DNA of 64,000 nt from Paenibacillus sp. yr247 (lineage in GTDB: Bacteria; Bacillota; Bacilli; Paenibacillales; NBRC-103111). The stretch covers positions 124,001 through 188,000 of the forward strand of contig NZ_FNIF01000005.1 of NCBI RefSeq assembly GCF_900103825.1. Reading direction: 5' to 3'. Under the pieces are notes generated by a model. The model searched no databases and was not told the DNA's origin. It saw nothing but the letters and a program-made list of their open reading frames with translations. Numbering within the stretch: the first letter of the stretch is position 1; the number at the start of each line of letters is the position of its first letter. This document shows, piece after piece, positions 61,217 through 64,000 of this stretch. A program made the position numbers and the translations under genes.

Positions 61217-64000
61217 TTACGCCCCCCCCATCCACTGCTCAATCCTCGGTAACATTTGCTCTGTCGTCATGTGCTCAATCTTCGGTCCAGGCAGTGAATA
61301 GAGGAAGTGCTTGCCATAATACGTATCAATTACGCGAGTATCATAGATGATGACAATACCTTTATCGGATGCGCGTCTGACAAGTCGACCAAAGCCTTGC
61401 TTAAATCGAATGACAGCCTGCGGCACCGAAAATTTCATAAATGGATTCTCGTTGCGTTTCTTAATATTTTCACACTTTGCTTCAACAAGAGGGTGATTAG
61501 GCGGTTGGAACGGCAACCTAATAATCGCTAAGCAGCTTAGCGCATCCCCTGGGATATCGACACCTTCCCAAAACGAACTGGTGCCAAGTAGGACGCACAT
61601 TTTATTATCTTGGAACATCCGGGTTAACTTGCTGCGATTGCCGCTGTCAATGCCCTGCCCAAGCACAGTAATCCCATGCGGCTTCAAGAAGTCCTTCATG
61701 CCCGCATAAATTTGCTTCAACATCCGATTCGATGTGCATAAAATTAACATGCGACCTTTGGTAATTCGCGCGACATCGCTAAGTGACCCTATAAGTGCGT
61801 TGATAAAGACGGGGTCACCAGCTCCTTTTATAGTCGGAAAATCCCGAGGAATCACGACCAGAGCTTGCTCTCGGTAATTGAATGGAGATGGCAATTGAAC
61901 AGTTTTCAGCTTGCCCTTTTCTTCATCCTCTGGAATTACTAGCCCCAATTGATCCGCCGAATATTGAAACGATTTATTAACAGACAATGTCGCTGAGGTC
62001 AGGATGATACTGTCCTTAGTTTCAAAGAAATGCTGCTGCAGCAAGCCGCTCACATCCGTCGGTACTGAATTGAGCTGAAGTGACTTCGCTTTGGCATAGG
62101 TCCCTGCTTCCATCCAATACACATATCCCTCGTCCGCCATTTTCATGAAAAAGTGCAGGGCATCCCGATGATTATAAAGCTCCTTCACCGTACCATTGAG
62201 GTCGGTTACTAAACCTTGAACCCCGAATACTTCCTGCATCTCTTTCACTTCATTTAACAACTTATCAAGCGTTCGAAGCAAATCATTCGCATTCAAATAG
62301 ATGTTATCTTCCATTATCAGAAGCTCACGCCAATTCTCTGGGAGTGTCTCGGGCTTCATCCGCAGCACGTACTGCGAGTTTTCCGTTTGAGAAGGATCGC
62401 TTTGGGAAGACAACAACTCATAGAGCGATTCACTAAGTCGATCCCAATCCTCTTTGATTTTCACAATTTTAGGAAAAATGCTGTCAATGGTTTGGCTCCA
62501 AGCGACTGCGCACTCTTGCTGCTCATCGGACTTCTGTAAACGAAACCTCAGCATCGGCAATTGCCCACTGCGATTATCTTTATAGAGCCATTGTAACGAA
62601 TGATAAAATGCCGAGGCATGAAGCTCAATGCCAAGGTGTTTACTGGCCACTTCTTCAAAGTGATGCGCCTCGTCGATCACAAGGTGCTTATAAGACGGTA
62701 AAAGGCGGTTCTCAGCCTTCATATCCGTGAAGAGGAGTGAATGGTTCGTAATGATTACATCGGTCGTGTTGGCATCATTACGGGCGCGATGATAGAAGCA
62801 TTTTTTGTACCATGGGCACATTCGATTCAAACAAGAATCAGTGTCACTGGCAACCGTATACCAGAACTGTGCACCCTTATTTCCAAAATGCAGCTCCTCT
62901 TCATCTCCATGCTCCGTCTCACTAAGCCAGACAACCATCTGCGCTGCTGTAATCGGATCTTCCTTGCCATTCTCATAATCACGAGTTGTCAGCTTAGTCT
63001 CGAATTTACGCAAGCACAAATAATGGCTTCTGCCTTTGAGCACCGCGGCTTTGAATGGAACAGGGAAAATCTCCTTCAGCAGCGGAATATCCCGCTCGCG
63101 AAGCTGTTCTTGTAAGTTAATCGTATGTGTGGAAACAACCACTTTCTTCTCATATTTGATGCCATAATAAATAGACGGTATCAAATACCCCAGGGATTTA
63201 CCTGTTCCCGTTCCCGCTTCAATCATCAAATGCTGATCGTCCTCGAGTGACTTTTCAACTTCCCGGATCATCTGCTCCTGTGACTCGCGATCTTCAAAAA
63301 TCTCGAATTTTTCCTTTAAGGCCGTTTTCAAACCTTGATGAAACTCTTTAAAGGAAGCACCTAAACCCTCAGCATCTGAATCTTTGCGAATATCCTCATC
63401 ATCGCCCCAATCAGAGACATTGAGAGTAAATTGCCGGAAATAACGATTCGTATCCATATCGACACTGGTAATGGACTCTTTATATAAACATATTTCATCA
63501 AGGAACCAGCCTAAATCGCTGTTACCGTTTTCGAAAATATTTTGTAAGCGTTGGACCGTGAGAAGTGATAATCCTAACAAACGTTCCATACAAATAATCC
63601 AAATCGCTGCAGTTACTTCCGCATCACTGTCCGCTTGGTGGGGTCTTTCATGATCAATGCCAAATAAACCAGCCACCATGCTAAGTTGGAGACTAGAAAT
63701 GGAAGGAAATAGGATGCGCAGCATATCCATCGTATCTAGAACACGACCAGAGAAAGGCGGATATCCGGTTTTCGTTAGCCCTTTTTGCAAAAAGGATACA
63801 TCGAAAGCAGCATGGTGCGCCACAAGCACGCAATCAAACAAAAGCGGAAACATATCCGACATCACTTGGTCTAGGGTGGGAGCATCCTCAATCATCTCTT
63901 CCGTAATTCCTGTAAGTGTTGTAATCGAAGAAGGTATACCAATCCCTGGTTTTACCAGAGAAGTATACCTGTCGGTGATTTGAAATTGATCTATAATGAC
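61217..64000 (-). CDS. dinG: DinG-family helicase with N-terminal DnaQ-like 3'-5' exonuclease, 5' end outside the window
   Basis: The reading frame stays open from the ATG at 63895 to the window edge. Codons 63896-64000 encode a typical exonuclease stretch ending LTGITEE, so the true start is beyond 64000. Exo II (HHAAFDVSFLQKG) and Exo III (HQADSDAEVT) motifs are seen; Exo I lies outside. The helicase part has Walker A EAGTGTGKS, VIDEAHH and motif VI QGFGRLVRR. Four cysteines at C, then C-x4-C-x5-C (codons near 63016, 62833, 62818 and 62800) match the iron-sulfur pattern of E. coli DinG. It lies 2 bases before rex. Confidence 0.92.
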   Translation of the reverse strand, partial: VIIDQFQITDRYTSLVKPGIGIPSSITTLTGITEEMIEDAPTLDQVMSDMFPLLFDCVLVAHHAAFDVSFLQKGLTKTGYPPFSGRVLDTMDMLRILFPSISSLQLSMVAGLFGIDHERPHQADSDAEVTAAIWIICMERLLGLSLLTVQRLQNIFENGNSDLGWFLDEICLYKESITSVDMDTNRYFRQFTLNVSDWGDDEDIRKDSDAEGLGASFKEFHQGLKTALKEKFEIFEDRESQEQMIREVEKSLEDDQHLMIEAGTGTGKSLGYLIPSIYYGIKYEKKVVVSTHTINLQEQLRERDIPLLKEIFPVPFKAAVLKGRSHYLCLRKFETKLTTRDYENGKEDPITAAQMVVWLSETEHGDEEELHFGNKGAQFWYTVASDTDSCLNRMCPWYKKCFYHRARNDANTTDVIITNHSLLFTDMKAENRLLPSYKHLVIDEAHHFEEVASKHLGIELHASAFYHSLQWLYKDNRSGQLPMLRFRLQKSDEQQECAVAWSQTIDSIFPKIVKIKEDWDRLSESLYELLSSQSDPSQTENSQYVLRMKPETLPENWRELLIMEDNIYLNANDLLRTLDKLLNEVKEMQEVFGVQGLVTDLNGTVKELYNHRDALHFFMKMADEGYVYWMEAGTYAKAKSLQLNSVPTDVSGLLQQHFFETKDSIILTSATLSVNKSFQYSADQLGLVIPEDEEKGKLKTVQLPSPFNYREQALVVIPRDFPTIKGAGDPVFINALIGSLSDVARITKGRMLILCTSNRMLKQIYAGMKDFLKPHGITVLGQGIDSGNRSKLTRMFQDNKMCVLLGTSSFWEGVDIPGDALSCLAIIRLPFQPPNHPLVEAKCENIKKRNENPFMKFSVPQAVIRFKQGFGRLVRRASDKGIVIIYDTRVIDTYYGKHFLYSLPGPKIEHMTTEQMLPRIEQWMGGA

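Noticed and set aside
1-64000. CRISPR arrays, insertion sequences, prophage, tRNA or rRNA genes
   Set aside because: No regularly spaced repeats, transposase-like proteins, integrases, or tRNA cloverleaf sequences ending in CCA were seen.

Overview
The window looks like chromosomal DNA of a low-to-mid GC Gram-positive endospore-former of the Paenibacillaceae (Paenibacillus or a near relative). The reasons are T-box riboswitches, strong AGGAGG ribosome sites, a fused double-dynamin, an SLH-domain surface protein, copper-amine-oxidase-like stalk domains on secreted proteins, GlgC plus GlgD subunits, Rex, DnaD, and a Bacillales-like dinG / ypmB / asnS / dnaD neighbourhood. I see no rRNA, tRNA, insertion sequence, prophage or CRISPR array. 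The assignment is an inference from gene content, not from a database search.

Layout. 1-7.5 kb: the end of a VOC-family gene, cardiolipin synthase, and a glycogen operon glgB-glgC-glgD-glgA. 7.7-11.4 kb: a secreted parvulin, an rRNA-methyltransferase-like protein coupled to an RluA-type pseudouridine synthase, a MarR regulator with a visible promoter and operator, and a 55-residue unknown protein. 11.4-22.5 kb: parE-parC, an ABC-2 exporter, an SGNH hydrolase and a heterodimeric ABC multidrug exporter. 22.8-32.6 kb: DynA-like dynamin, a small unknown, Nth, then a cell-envelope operon (amidase, GerMN lipoprotein, SLH protein). 32.9-36 kb: leuC-leuD with a divergent LysR regulator. 36-39 kb: an SgcJ-like protein, cysteine dioxygenase, and glycyl-tRNA synthetase behind a T-box. 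39-50 kb: methionine-salvage genes mtnU, mtnE and mtnWXB, with a T-box-led proB-proS-proA-proC operon between mtnE and mtnW. 50-64 kb: dnaD, asnS, ackA, hbd, a short FtsH paralogue with an overlapping membrane partner, ypmB, mtaD, DUF47-pit, rex and dinG (cut by the window end).

How the genes fit together. Proline supply and proline charging share one T-box switch. Sulfur metabolism appears several times: cysteine dioxygenase, methionine salvage, and MTA/SAH deaminase. Envelope functions appear as amidase, GerMN, SLH protein, cardiolipin synthase and dynamin.

Two structural signals are not explained by the genes. (1) A family of short palindromes sits directly 5' of the Shine-Dalgarno sequence of four unrelated genes (glgB, the GerMN lipoprotein gene, leuD, asnS), with a compensatory base-pair change in one copy. 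(2) GC-rich islands inside coding sequence (the dynA linker, the pseudouridine synthase gene, proB, ackA) are packed with short perfect inverted repeats, reaching a 16-bp stem with a 3-nt loop in dynA. A third lead is the FtsH paralogue, which has no extracytoplasmic domain and overlaps a gene encoding a membrane protein with one.
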